Assembly: GCA_018814265.1 (NCBI GenBank)
Contig: JAHIZU010000265.1
Coordinates: 1 to 13,448, forward strand
Reading direction: 5' to 3'
Source: Candidatus Margulisiibacteriota bacterium
GTDB taxonomy: Bacteria; Margulisbacteria; WOR-1; O2-12-FULL-45-9
Length of the DNA: 13,448 bases
Below the pieces are notes generated by a model that worked only from the letters and a program-made list of their open reading frames with translations, had not been told where the DNA came from and did not search any database. Below, in pieces: positions 1-6,799 of this stretch (the stretch's first letter is position 1; each line of letters opens with the position of its first letter). The position numbers and the translations under genes were made by a program.

Positions 1-51
1 CACCGCGCTGATTTGAGAATTCAAGGTTGATGTTGATATATTAATTGTCAT
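1..51 (-). CDS. Start of an unrecognised CDS, cut by the window edge
   Basis: Only the first 17 codons are inside the window (MTINISTSTLNSQISAV), and the frame runs off the left edge still open. The start is well supported: a GGGAGGT ribosome binding site lies at 61-67, nine bases before the ATG. The N-terminus is rich in Ser, Thr, Asn and Ile with no charged residue, so it is not a Sec signal peptide. It resembles the N-termini of its neighbours at 88, 96 and 108 residues. None of the six sigma-28-like promoter elements precedes it. It may be co-transcribed with the 118-residue gene through the hairpin at 100-123, or use a weak TATAAT-like box at 92-97. Function unknown. Confidence 0.6.
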   Translation of the reverse strand, partial: MTINISTSTLNSQISAV

Positions 52-99
52 TGTTTTTTTACCTCCCTATAATACAAATTACGAATTTAGCATTATAAG

Positions 100-123
100 G
101 AGGCCCCGAAAATTCGGGGCCTC
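100..123 (-). terminator. GC-rich hairpin between genes, without a U-tract
   Basis: A 9-bp perfect stem, GAGGCCCCG with CGGGGCCTC, flanks a 6-base AT loop. It starts 7 bases after the TAA of the 118-residue gene. On the minus strand the hairpin is followed by CTTATAATG and not by a run of T, and the plus-strand side has no T-run either. It is therefore a poor classical intrinsic terminator. It may be a Rho-assisted terminator, a 3'-end stabiliser or an intercistronic processing element. Confidence 0.5.
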
Positions 124-130
124 ACAATAC

Positions 131-487
131 TTAGCCGGCGGTTCTAAAAGCTCTCCCCACTTGCGTCTCAGCGCCTTTGCGAGACTCCTGAACACCAGAA
201 AGACCGGCAACTATGTTATCTGTATTCGCATTAAAATTACCAATTGCGATGGTTCCTTTGACGCTACCCATATCAACGGTCATTCCGTCTATGGTCGTAT
301 AAACGCCAGCTTCATCAATTACGCTCGTATCTGTGCCAGCTGGAATATCAGCTCCGGCAATATCCGGATCTGTGGAACCGCCTCCTACTGAATCAACATC
401 CACAAAGTTCATAAGCGGCTCAGCTATTCGCAAATCGATTGCATCGCCCAACTCCAACTCTAAAGCATTCAAATTAACATTTACCAT
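131..487 (-). CDS. Unrecognised 118-residue acidic, Gly-rich protein
   Basis: I do not recognise this family. The start is supported by a strong AAGGAGGTG ribosome binding site at 495-503, seven bases before the ATG, and by the sigma-28-like promoter element at 532-559. The N-terminal third is an amphipathic segment rich in Leu, Asn and Glu. The middle is low-complexity and rich in Gly, Asp, Thr and Ala. The C-terminus is a basic helix-like segment ending in FRTAG. There is no signal peptide, membrane segment or cysteine. It is the last complete gene of the accessory block, and a GC hairpin follows its stop. Being in the same inferred regulon as the giant translocator-like protein makes export a reasonable guess, but nothing in its own sequence proves it. 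Confidence 0.8.
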   Translation of the reverse strand: MVNVNLNALELELGDAIDLRIAEPLMNFVDVDSVGGGSTDPDIAGADIPAGTDTSVIDEAGVYTTIDGMTVDMGSVKGTIAIGNFNANTDNIVAGLSGVQESRKGAETQVGRAFRTAG

Positions 488-531
488 ACCATTTCACCTC
501 CTTGTTACCTTATTTTCACCACTCACATATA

Positions 532-559
532 CTATCGTAATAAGTACTGAAGAACTTGC
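532..559 (-). promoter_or_regulatory. Sigma-28-like promoter, copy 1
   Basis: On the minus strand this reads GCAAGTTCT, 13 bases, CGATAG. It matches the other five copies except for one base in each box. The spacer ends in TTATTA, as in copies 3 and 4. The -35 box starts about one base after the TGA stop of the 88-residue gene (561-563), so the promoter is packed directly against the upstream gene. The -10 box is 44 bases before the ATG at 487. Confidence 0.7.
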
Positions 560-560
560 A

Positions 561-827
561 TCAGCCCACAGCACTAAAGTTTACACCCGGAAGCGACTGG
601 CCGGAGATCTCCGCCATTGCACGGACAACATCTTGTGGATTGATCTTTTGCGCCAGTTCCTGACCGCTAGATCCCAGAATATTATCCTTTTGTCCCAACC
701 CCAATGTGTAAGCAACACTCTCCTCCAGCTTTGACAGCAAGCGCTCGCTTCCACCGATACTATTGCTGTCATAGCCCTGATAATCGCCGCCTATTTGACT
801 TGGGTTAAATGATCCTGAAACATCCAT
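561..827 (-). CDS. Unrecognised 88-residue protein
   Basis: A small protein of unknown family. Residues 1-26 are polar and rich in Ser, Gly, Asn and Tyr. Residues 27-80 look helical (SERLLSKLEESVAY, then AQKINPQDVVRAMAEISGQ), with a short Gly-containing turn between. It has no signal peptide or cysteine. Size and helix-turn-helix character are loosely like a type III secretion needle or filament subunit, but I see no diagnostic motif and do not make that call. The ribosome binding site is weak (GGGG about 11 bases before the ATG) and follows directly after a terminator-like hairpin and T-run in the leader. The gene has its own sigma-28-like promoter at 906-933. Its TGA stop abuts the next promoter. 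Confidence 0.75.
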   Translation of the reverse strand: MDVSGSFNPSQIGGDYQGYDSNSIGGSERLLSKLEESVAYTLGLGQKDNILGSSGQELAQKINPQDVVRAMAEISGQSLPGVNFSAVG

Positions 828-843
828 TTTCTTTTACCCCAAT

Positions 844-882
844 AAAAAAACCTGACCAAACACTTAAATCTTATTAGTCAGG
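844..882 (-). terminator. Terminator-like hairpin in the leader of the 88-residue gene
   Basis: On the minus strand CCTGACTAA (882-874) can pair with TTGGTCAGG (859-851), giving a 9-bp stem with one G-U pair and a 14-base loop. Seven consecutive T follow at 850-844. This is a good intrinsic terminator by shape. It sits after the sigma-28-like promoter (906-933) and before the ATG at 827, so transcripts from that promoter must read through it to express the gene. It may be an attenuator, or the displaced terminator of the upstream giant-gene transcript. Confidence 0.6.
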
Positions 883-905
883 CTCTAATATTCATTCCAC
901 TTATA

Positions 906-933
906 TTATCGGGTTAACTGGTGAAAAACTTGC
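906..933 (-). promoter_or_regulatory. Sigma-28-like promoter, copy 2
   Basis: GCAAGTTTT, 13 bases, CGATAA, with CC directly before CGATAA (CCCGATAA), very close to the classical sigma-28 -10 box GCCGATAA. It lies 11 bases after the stop of the 96-residue gene and 78 bases before the ATG of the 88-residue gene. A terminator-like hairpin sits in the leader between them. Confidence 0.75.
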
Positions 934-944
934 GCTAAAACCGC

Positions 945-1235
945 TTATTTCTTCAATTCACCAAGCATTTTCTTGATCCGCCCAATATAATCGTCCAGCA
1001 TTTCTTCTTCCGCGTCTTCAAACTTAAAGGGCTTATCCAGACCCTCTTTCTGACGCGTAAATTGCAGCTCGCTGGCTGTCGCACCCTGCGCCACCTGGAT
1101 ATTAACTGAGCGCGCGACCTCGCTGATGCTTTGAGCAAAACTTGGACCTTTGTAATTGATATTTGTCGTCGACTTATTGGCCGATTTGACATTTATCGCC
1201 TCATTATTATTTGGCATTACGCCCCAAATATTCAT
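945..1235 (-). CDS. Unrecognised 96-residue protein, translationally coupled to the giant gene
   Basis: I do not recognise this family. The N-terminal 40 residues are polar and rich in Asn, Ser, Thr and Ala, with few acidic residues. The C-terminal third is charged and helical (FKFEDAEEEMLDDYIGRIKK). No signal peptide or membrane segment. Its ATG overlaps by one base the TAA (1235-1237) that ends the in-frame continuation of the giant gene, giving TAATG, and a GGGGG stretch lies about 10 bases upstream. It has no sigma-28-like element of its own and is probably expressed from the promoter at 6129-6156. Position and size would fit a chaperone or co-secreted partner of the giant protein; this is inference only. 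Confidence 0.75.
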   Translation of the reverse strand: MNIWGVMPNNNEAINVKSANKSTTNINYKGPSFAQSISEVARSVNIQVAQGATASELQFTRQKEGLDKPFKFEDAEEEMLDDYIGRIKKMLGELKK

Positions 1236-1468
1236 TACGCCATGCCCCCAATTGATCCAGTAGAACCGCCGCTGCCATAGCCTGACCCGCCGCCCCTGCC
1301 TGCAGCCACCACATTCATTTCACCAACCTGCTGTAAATATAGGCTCCTGGGATCATTCTGTTCTCGCAGGCGAACCTCATCTAAAACTGACGCAGCAAAG
1401 CCGCTGGCAGTCACCTGGGTAGCAGTCTCAGTGCCTGCAGGAGCAACGGCAGCTTGCCCATCATCAAC
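1235..1468 (-). other. In-frame coding-like continuation of the giant gene after a TGA
   Basis: Directly after the TGA at 1469-1471 the same frame stays open for 77 codons to a TAA at 1235-1237. It reads like protein: an Ala/Thr/Val-rich start (VDDGQAAVAPAG), a charged helix-like stretch (ASVLDEVRLREQNDP), then a Gly/Ser-rich tail ending GSIGGMA. No convincing start codon with a ribosome binding site exists for a separate gene here. The final TAA overlaps the ATG of the next gene as TAATG, the arrangement expected at the true end of a translationally coupled gene. It is either the original C-terminus cut off by a nonsense change or sequencing error, or a readthrough product of about 1627 residues. 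Confidence 0.65.
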
Positions 1469-4400
1469 TCACTGTTGTTGCTCAAGCTGGGTACGTATTC
1501 GCGTCACCTGCTGGCGCAGGGAAGTCAGTTCCCCGCGAATTTCACCGATCCTCTGTTGGACACCCTGGATCATTTGCTCAAACTGCTCTTCCGTGCCATC
1601 CTCAAGCAGGCCGTTCCTGAGCGCATCCTCACACAAATTCCTTCGTTCCTGGAGCTGCCTCAATTGAGTTTCCCCTGCAGACTGACTTATCGCCCCTGAA
1701 TCAATTTGAGCTTGGATACTGGCTTGCTGTTCAACCAGTGACTCGATCTCCGTCCTGAGCTCGCCTTCCAGGGCTTCAGACCGCTGCTCAATTCGGACAC
1801 TTCTTAGATTATCTTCTAATTGCTGACGTTGGGCAGTAAGCTGACTCCATTCATTTAATAATGAGTCAATTTGGGTCTCTAGATGATCAAGCAGCTGTTC
1901 CGGGGTTGTGATCTGGGTGCCATCTTCCGCTGTAAGATTTAAGTTGCGAATAGCACTGGTAACCTGGGCAGGATCACCGCTTCCAACAGCGGCCTCTACC
2001 TGGCTAAGCTGCTGTGACATTTCCTGGACTTCATCCTGAGACTGAGGGGCAGCTTGATTAATATTAGCAGCCAATTGCTGGACTTGGGTAACCAATTCAG
2101 AAACCTCTTGCACAAACTGCTGGCTCTCTGGCATTTCAGTTTGCGGGTTGGCTACCTGCTCAACTTGAGCTGCTGGCGGTTCAACCTGACCTTCGGGCTG
2201 TTCGCCATCTGCCGGCGGTCCAGATAATGTTTGGATCTGCTGCGCAAGTTCCTGGATCTGAGTCTCTCTCTGAGCAATTAACTGATCCATGTATTCTATT
2301 GTTGCGGTGGGCCGATTAGCTTGCTCCTCTGCAACCGGAGGAGTTGCTGGTTCGTTTCTCTCAGCCTGAGCTACTACCACATCAGTCGCGGCAGCCGCTT
2401 CTCCAGCATGGGTCTCCACTTCAGGCACCGCGCCTTGGCCATCGGCTGGCGTGGTTCCTGTGGCAGGAGCCTGCTCCTCATTTCCTATCGTCGGATAAAG
2501 CCCATTCTCCGGGGGCTTGGGAGCAAGACGGTCAGCAATGAATTGAGCCAAGGTAGTGGTAAGGTTTTGCAGCATTTCTACCATCTGGTACATATTCTGC
2601 TCAGCAATGTTTATTGACTGGGTCTGCAAACCGATGGTTCCAGTATGCGCGCGATAAGAAGCTGTGGTCTCTTCTGCCGCGCCCATTTTATCGGCAAAAT
2701 CCCCTGCCCGACTCTCCGCCGCCTGTTTTCTATCAACCTTTTCAGCTGCCCCTCGCTCATCATAACTTTCGCTTTCCTGACAAGCGTCGTATATTTCCCC
2801 CACAATAATATCTGAGACAACCCCTAACATGCCTACGACTCCCCCAACCCAGCTCAAGGTATCTATTTTATCGGGATTTTGTTTTAGGGCCTGCACATTA
2901 TCTTCGGACAAGACTTGATCATTCGCAATCTTATCATTAGCAACATTAACCTCAGCGCTTAAGTCCGCTTTGGCCAGAGAAATGATCAAAGAGGCCGCGG
3001 CTATCAGCCCCTTAATACCGGCTTGCCAGGCTTGGCGGGTAGCCGCGTTCATTTCGTTATTACGGGAAACAACCGTTTCCAAAGCTTCTGTTTCACTATC
3101 AACAATTGCGGAAAGAGACTCCTGAATATTGCCCAGGGCCTGATCCATGGCCGAAGAACTGACAATTGACCCCTTACCAGAAAGCTTGGCTTGTATCTCA
3201 GAACGAGATTGCTGAATAGAGGTCAGGATCCCCGCTATCCTAAAAGCTTTTTCCATAGCCAGCTGGGTCTCGCTGATCGTGCCCATGTTCAAGCCTATAT
3301 TGCCTGTGCCAACATTATCAAGACAGGATGAGTCGAGCGCTGAAAGCTCAGCCAGCTGCGCATCTAATACATCAGCCAGCTCCATGGTTTTTGATTGCGT
3401 GCGGCTGCTATCACTGCGAACTGAACTCTTATTGTTTTCCTGTGCGTATTTATCAAAGGCGCCATAATCCTCTTTTGCATGGATAAGGCTGTTAGCAATA
3501 TCAAAGATCGCATTGCTTATCTGCATTAAGGCCGATGTTACGCCAAGGAAAGCAATGTTAACCGTTGAACCTAAAGCTATGCCAACTCCAGCTGCAACAA
3601 CAGAAATCCCCAGTTTCCACCCGGCCGCGGTTACTTCATCTTCAGCCGCTGCAGCCCGGTTCATAACCTCCACTTTTTCTCCTACTAACTTCTTGACAAA
3701 ATTAAAGGTTTGATTATTTGTTTCTATTAAGGCGCGGCCCAGATCCTCAACACTCTCAGCTGATTCCACTGACACGCCATAGGCGCTAGCCAGGATCTGT
3801 TTAGCAGAGGCTTTTAATTTTTGGTTTGAGGTAAGTAGAGTGATCAAATTATTGATCATCGCCAGTTTTTTCTGCAGCTTACTAACTAATTTTGGATCAA
3901 TACCAACCCGATCATCACCAGCAGAAATGATCGATTTACTGAAATTCAACATTTCCGAATAAAGCTCGTTCAATTCATGGTCAATATAATCGGCATAATC
4001 ACCTTTTGCGCTGCGTGTAGTGTCTTTTCTGACAGCTGAGGTGTCCGGGTCAAAAGAAGCTTCGTATGAGGTTTCACCGTTGCCCCAGGCGCCAGCCAAG
4101 GCATTTATAATACCGGCAATCGCGTTACCCAGCATCTGACCAATAGTAAAGGCATAGACTGCAACCTGGGCAACCACCTGAGCAGTTGATCCAGCCACGA
4201 CCCCGCCAACCGCGCCAATTCCGGCACAGAGGCCTGCCGTGACCAAAGAAATAACCAGCGTGGTGGTCGCCCTATCCATGGCCATCTCTTGTTGGCGTTC
4301 CCAGTTATGGGCCTGCTTAACTTCGCCCAAATAAGAAGATAATGACTGAAATTGCACATTAGCTTGGTTCAAAATGCCTTCCAGTGCCCCTTTAATCAGC

Positions 4401-6118
4401 GGAGAATCTGAGCCAGCCCGCAACCCAGTATAGGCCCTAAACAAGGTGCGCTTAGCCGCGGCTCTTTGTTCGATGGATTTTTGGATAGCCCTGATCATAT
4501 TCTGGATACCGGCAAGCTGGTGGGCTAGCCCTGCCAGACCAGAAAAATTTACCTGAAAATACCCATCATCAATCGTATCCATAAAACCCATGCCAATTTG
4601 GGACATAAGCGCATCCTGCTTATCTGCCAAACAGTCAGCTTCTTCCTGGATCTGCTGGTTGGTCATGTGCTGTGACTCATTAAGCTTGTGGTTGGCGCTT
4701 TTGCGGCCAGAAGTAAAATCAACCGGCCCGTCCGCATTAGGAAGCGAAGGAACGTATTCATCGTCCACTGAATCAGCCATCTTTTGGGAACCATATTGAG
4801 CAACTGCTGAACCAGCAGCAAGAAGAGCAGCCACCCCGCCCAGAATTACTGCACCCCAACCACCTAAACAAGTCCCGATAATACCAACGATCACGGCTAT
4901 GATCATGCCAACTCCAGCTAATATCCTTAAGCCCAGTGAATCATCAAATTTCTCAATTTGTTTATCAACATGCGTGATCTGGTTCCTGATGCTCTGCTGC
5001 TGCAGGGTAGTTGAGGCAAGCTTATCAAACAGCATCAGCGTATGAGTTGCTGCCTGTTCGACCGCGGTCTCAGCGATCTTCATTTTGGTTGAACCAGCGT
5101 CTTGTTCGTTAAAAGTTTCCCAGATAACCTTCTGGGCTTCCTCGGCTTCTGCTGCCTGGCCAACTACCATGCGGTTAAAGTTCAACAAGCCCGTAAGCTG
5201 GTCCCTCAAACCAACAATCCAGCCTTTAGAGGCATTTAAGTCAATATAGCCATTATCATTGTATTTGATGAAATCATCAGCATTCACCAAGTCACTAAAG
5301 ATATCTTCGCCATTGTTATCAACAGCATCATTGAGTCCCTCAAACCCCATGCCTGGCCGCAGGGAATTCAGATTATGGTCCAGCGCCCTCTTATAATCCT
5401 CATTAAGATCCTTCATGTCGTCCAGCTGCCCCTTTTCAGTTGATCCTGAGCTGAAATAGTTTCCCACAGATTCCCAGAAACCATCCAGATCTTCTTCTAT
5501 TTTTTTCTGCATGTCCGCGTAGATTTTATCATTCATGGCCTGAACCTTCTGCAGTAAGATGACCTGGGCCTTATTAAAAAACTTCATGAACTTCTCGTTG
5601 GACTTGGCAATACCCTCGGTCACAGAAGTTCTGTTTATTTGGCGGGGATCAGGCGGCAAGTCGGAGAAGGATTCAAAGAGCCTTCTGTTAGCTTCGCGGC
5701 GACTATCAACGCTCAAGGCGATCATCAGTGAGAAATTCATTAAACCCTGCAGGCGGCGATAATACATTTCCCACAATTCTTCATTGATATAATAGAAATC
5801 CCCATCTTTTGAATAGAGGTCGCTGTCATCAGAAACGTCATCCAAGAGACCATCGTAAGCGTCGTCTATGTCGTCCAGGGTATCAAGATAATTTGAGGGG
5901 TCATTTGTAGAGCCGCCGCCAGAACCCGGAGGAGGCGGAGGTGGTGGAGATGGCGGATTGCTCCCAGGTGGAGTAACATCTGCGCAGTCCCCGTCCACAT
6001 CAGAACCCCCATCACCAGGGCTTGAGGTATCAAAATAACCGGGAATATTGCTATCGCAAATATCATCTCTTTCAATGATACTTTCGATATTTTGGATAAT
6101 GCTGGCTGGTATAGTCAT
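1469..6118 (-). CDS. Giant 1549-residue repeat protein, resembling type III translocators in layout
   Basis: No signal peptide. Residues 1-75 are acidic and low-complexity with a run of seven prolines near 60. Five degenerate units follow, marked by related helical motifs near residues 140 (ANRRLFESF), 326 (AQKVIWETF), 551 (AKRTLFRAY), 772 (AKQILASAY) and 970. From the second unit on, the helices lead into Ala/Gly-rich hydrophobic segments at about 395-443, 617-678, 829-880 and 1030-1112, each able to form a membrane hairpin. Charged Ser/Arg/Lys linkers separate the units. About 1170-1290 is Pro/Ala/Glu-rich, and 1290-1549 is a Gln-rich coiled coil. Coiled coils around hydrophobic hairpins recall IpaB/YopB translocators, but here repeated; a pore-forming or injected protein is inferred, not shown. 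A sigma-28-like promoter lies 10 bases before the ATG, and no ribosome binding site is visible. An in-frame TGA ends the frame early (see 1235-1468). Confidence 0.85.
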   Translation of the reverse strand: MTIPASIIQNIESIIERDDICDSNIPGYFDTSSPGDGGSDVDGDCADVTPPGSNPPSPPPPPPPGSGGGSTNDPSNYLDTLDDIDDAYDGLLDDVSDDSDLYSKDGDFYYINEELWEMYYRRLQGLMNFSLMIALSVDSRREANRRLFESFSDLPPDPRQINRTSVTEGIAKSNEKFMKFFNKAQVILLQKVQAMNDKIYADMQKKIEEDLDGFWESVGNYFSSGSTEKGQLDDMKDLNEDYKRALDHNLNSLRPGMGFEGLNDAVDNNGEDIFSDLVNADDFIKYNDNGYIDLNASKGWIVGLRDQLTGLLNFNRMVVGQAAEAEEAQKVIWETFNEQDAGSTKMKIAETAVEQAATHTLMLFDKLASTTLQQQSIRNQITHVDKQIEKFDDSLGLRILAGVGMIIAVIVGIIGTCLGGWGAVILGGVAALLAAGSAVAQYGSQKMADSVDDEYVPSLPNADGPVDFTSGRKSANHKLNESQHMTNQQIQEEADCLADKQDALMSQIGMGFMDTIDDGYFQVNFSGLAGLAHQLAGIQNMIRAIQKSIEQRAAAKRTLFRAYTGLRAGSDSPLIKGALEGILNQANVQFQSLSSYLGEVKQAHNWERQQEMAMDRATTTLVISLVTAGLCAGIGAVGGVVAGSTAQVVAQVAVYAFTIGQMLGNAIAGIINALAGAWGNGETSYEASFDPDTSAVRKDTTRSAKGDYADYIDHELNELYSEMLNFSKSIISAGDDRVGIDPKLVSKLQKKLAMINNLITLLTSNQKLKASAKQILASAYGVSVESAESVEDLGRALIETNNQTFNFVKKLVGEKVEVMNRAAAAEDEVTAAGWKLGISVVAAGVGIALGSTVNIAFLGVTSALMQISNAIFDIANSLIHAKEDYGAFDKYAQENNKSSVRSDSSRTQSKTMELADVLDAQLAELSALDSSCLDNVGTGNIGLNMGTISETQLAMEKAFRIAGILTSIQQSRSEIQAKLSGKGSIVSSSAMDQALGNIQESLSAIVDSETEALETVVSRNNEMNAATRQAWQAGIKGLIAAASLIISLAKADLSAEVNVANDKIANDQVLSEDNVQALKQNPDKIDTLSWVGGVVGMLGVVSDIIVGEIYDACQESESYDERGAAEKVDRKQAAESRAGDFADKMGAAEETTASYRAHTGTIGLQTQSINIAEQNMYQMVEMLQNLTTTLAQFIADRLAPKPPENGLYPTIGNEEQAPATGTTPADGQGAVPEVETHAGEAAAATDVVVAQAERNEPATPPVAEEQANRPTATIEYMDQLIAQRETQIQELAQQIQTLSGPPADGEQPEGQVEPPAAQVEQVANPQTEMPESQQFVQEVSELVTQVQQLAANINQAAPQSQDEVQEMSQQLSQVEAAVGSGDPAQVTSAIRNLNLTAEDGTQITTPEQLLDHLETQIDSLLNEWSQLTAQRQQLEDNLRSVRIEQRSEALEGELRTEIESLVEQQASIQAQIDSGAISQSAGETQLRQLQERRNLCEDALRNGLLEDGTEEQFEQMIQGVQQRIGEIRGELTSLRQQVTRIRTQLEQQQ

Positions 6119-6128
6119 TCTATATTAT

Positions 6129-6156
6129 TTATCGTAATAAACAGCCAAAAACTTGC
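6129..6156 (-). promoter_or_regulatory. Sigma-28-like promoter, copy 3, for the giant gene
   Basis: GCAAGTTTT, 13 bases ending TTATTA, CGATAA. Only 10 bases separate the -10 box from the ATG at 6118, so the start of transcription would fall about 3-5 bases before the start codon. This implies a leaderless or nearly leaderless mRNA, which fits the absence of a ribosome binding site. Confidence 0.75.
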
Positions 6157-6217
6157 ATTCAAAATTGGAAGTGGGAAGAAGGGTTTAGAAGGGATCAGAG
6201 GGCTGAAAAATGGTCTA

Positions 6218-6451
6218 CTATTTTCTCTTTTTCTGGACCTTTTTGAGCTCTTCGTGGATAGCGGATTCTATGTTTTTTTTCTCCTGCAAAAGCTCGTCTT
6301 TGATAGCGTCGATCTTTTTATCGAGGATCTTAACATCTTGCTGAGCGGTTTTCTTTTTGCGGTAGGCTATGATTAGCTGCCAGATGTTAAACAACAATAT
6401 AATTGCGCCAACAGCGATCAGAATTAAAAGGATCCAGTTCAACTCAAACAT
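6218..6451 (-). CDS. Small membrane-anchored coiled-coil protein, 77 residues
   Basis: Residues 5-30 form one strong hydrophobic segment (WILLILIAVGAIILLF at its core). It is followed by the basic stretch YRKKK, so the C-terminus should stay in the cytoplasm by the positive-inside rule. Residues 35-77 are a highly charged helix with heptad-like spacing (DVKILDKKIDAIKDELLQEK) and a Lys-rich end. The protein is probably an inner-membrane anchor or scaffold; I recognise no named family. It is the third gene of the 401-108-77 residue operon, starting 5 bases after the stop of the 108-residue gene, and ends with TAG. The ribosome binding site is weak (GGGG about 14 bases upstream), which suggests coupling to the gene before it. 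Confidence 0.75.
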   Translation of the reverse strand: MFELNWILLILIAVGAIILLFNIWQLIIAYRKKKTAQQDVKILDKKIDAIKDELLQEKKNIESAIHEELKKVQKKRK

Positions 6452-6456
6452 GTAGG

Positions 6457-6783
6457 TTATTCTACCCCAGATGACACTTCAGTATCAACAACATTCACGG
6501 TCCCGCCTTCAGTTGAGCCTGGTATCCGATGATAATTATCGATCTCATTAGTCTGAACATTGCATCGGCCAAGGGCATAACCGAAACCGCCAATTATCGA
6601 CTGGTTGGGCCCATCATCCCTACCGCCCCCGCAATGCATAACAGACCTACCTGAAAGAGAAGTTCCTATTTCAGAACCCAACTCCTGGGTTGATTCCGCC
6701 TGTTGGTTGACAGTTCTTTTTTGAGCTGACTGTCTTGCAGCTCCTGATAAACCGCTTTGATCAAAATTAATATTGCTCGCCAT
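6457..6783 (-). CDS. Unrecognised 108-residue protein
   Basis: Unknown family. The first 45 residues are polar and rich in Ser, Gln, Asn and Ala (MASNINFDQSGLSGAARQSA), with no hydrophobic core, so there is no Sec signal. The middle is Gly-rich with two cysteines (MHCGGG near residue 50 and GRCNVQ near 73). The C-terminus is Thr/Val/Ser-rich and acidic. The start is well supported by AGGAGGT at 6791-6797, seven bases before the ATG. It lies 16 bases after the stop of the 401-residue gene and 5 bases before the 77-residue gene, so the three form one operon under the sigma-28-like promoter at 8027-8054. Confidence 0.78.
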   Translation of the reverse strand: MASNINFDQSGLSGAARQSAQKRTVNQQAESTQELGSEIGTSLSGRSVMHCGGGRDDGPNQSIIGGFGYALGRCNVQTNEIDNYHRIPGSTEGGTVNVVDTEVSSGVE

Positions 6784-6799
6784 TAAAATAACCTCCTAA

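Noticed and set aside
333..734. Plus-strand open frame of 133 codons
   Set aside because: It overlaps the 118- and 88-residue genes on the other strand and crosses a promoter element. It has no ribosome binding site, and its composition is not protein-like.
561..827. 88-residue protein as a type III needle subunit
   Set aside because: Size and helical character fit loosely, but no conserved needle motif is visible, so it is left as unrecognised.
1469..1471. TGA read as selenocysteine, or as a sense codon in an alternative genetic code
   Set aside because: ispF, pdxJ, rpiB and the 88-residue gene all end at TGA at sensible lengths, so TGA is a stop in this genome. The position lies in a low-complexity coiled coil, and I see no convincing SECIS-like hairpin just after it.
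5925..5965. Poly-proline run as a simple-sequence phase-variation tract
   Set aside because: The codons are mixed and not a uniform nucleotide repeat, so slippage is not expected.
6167..6202. Purine-rich tract on the plus strand between the 77-residue gene and the giant gene promoter
   Set aside because: It has no repeat or hairpin structure and no open frame; probably just a biased spacer.
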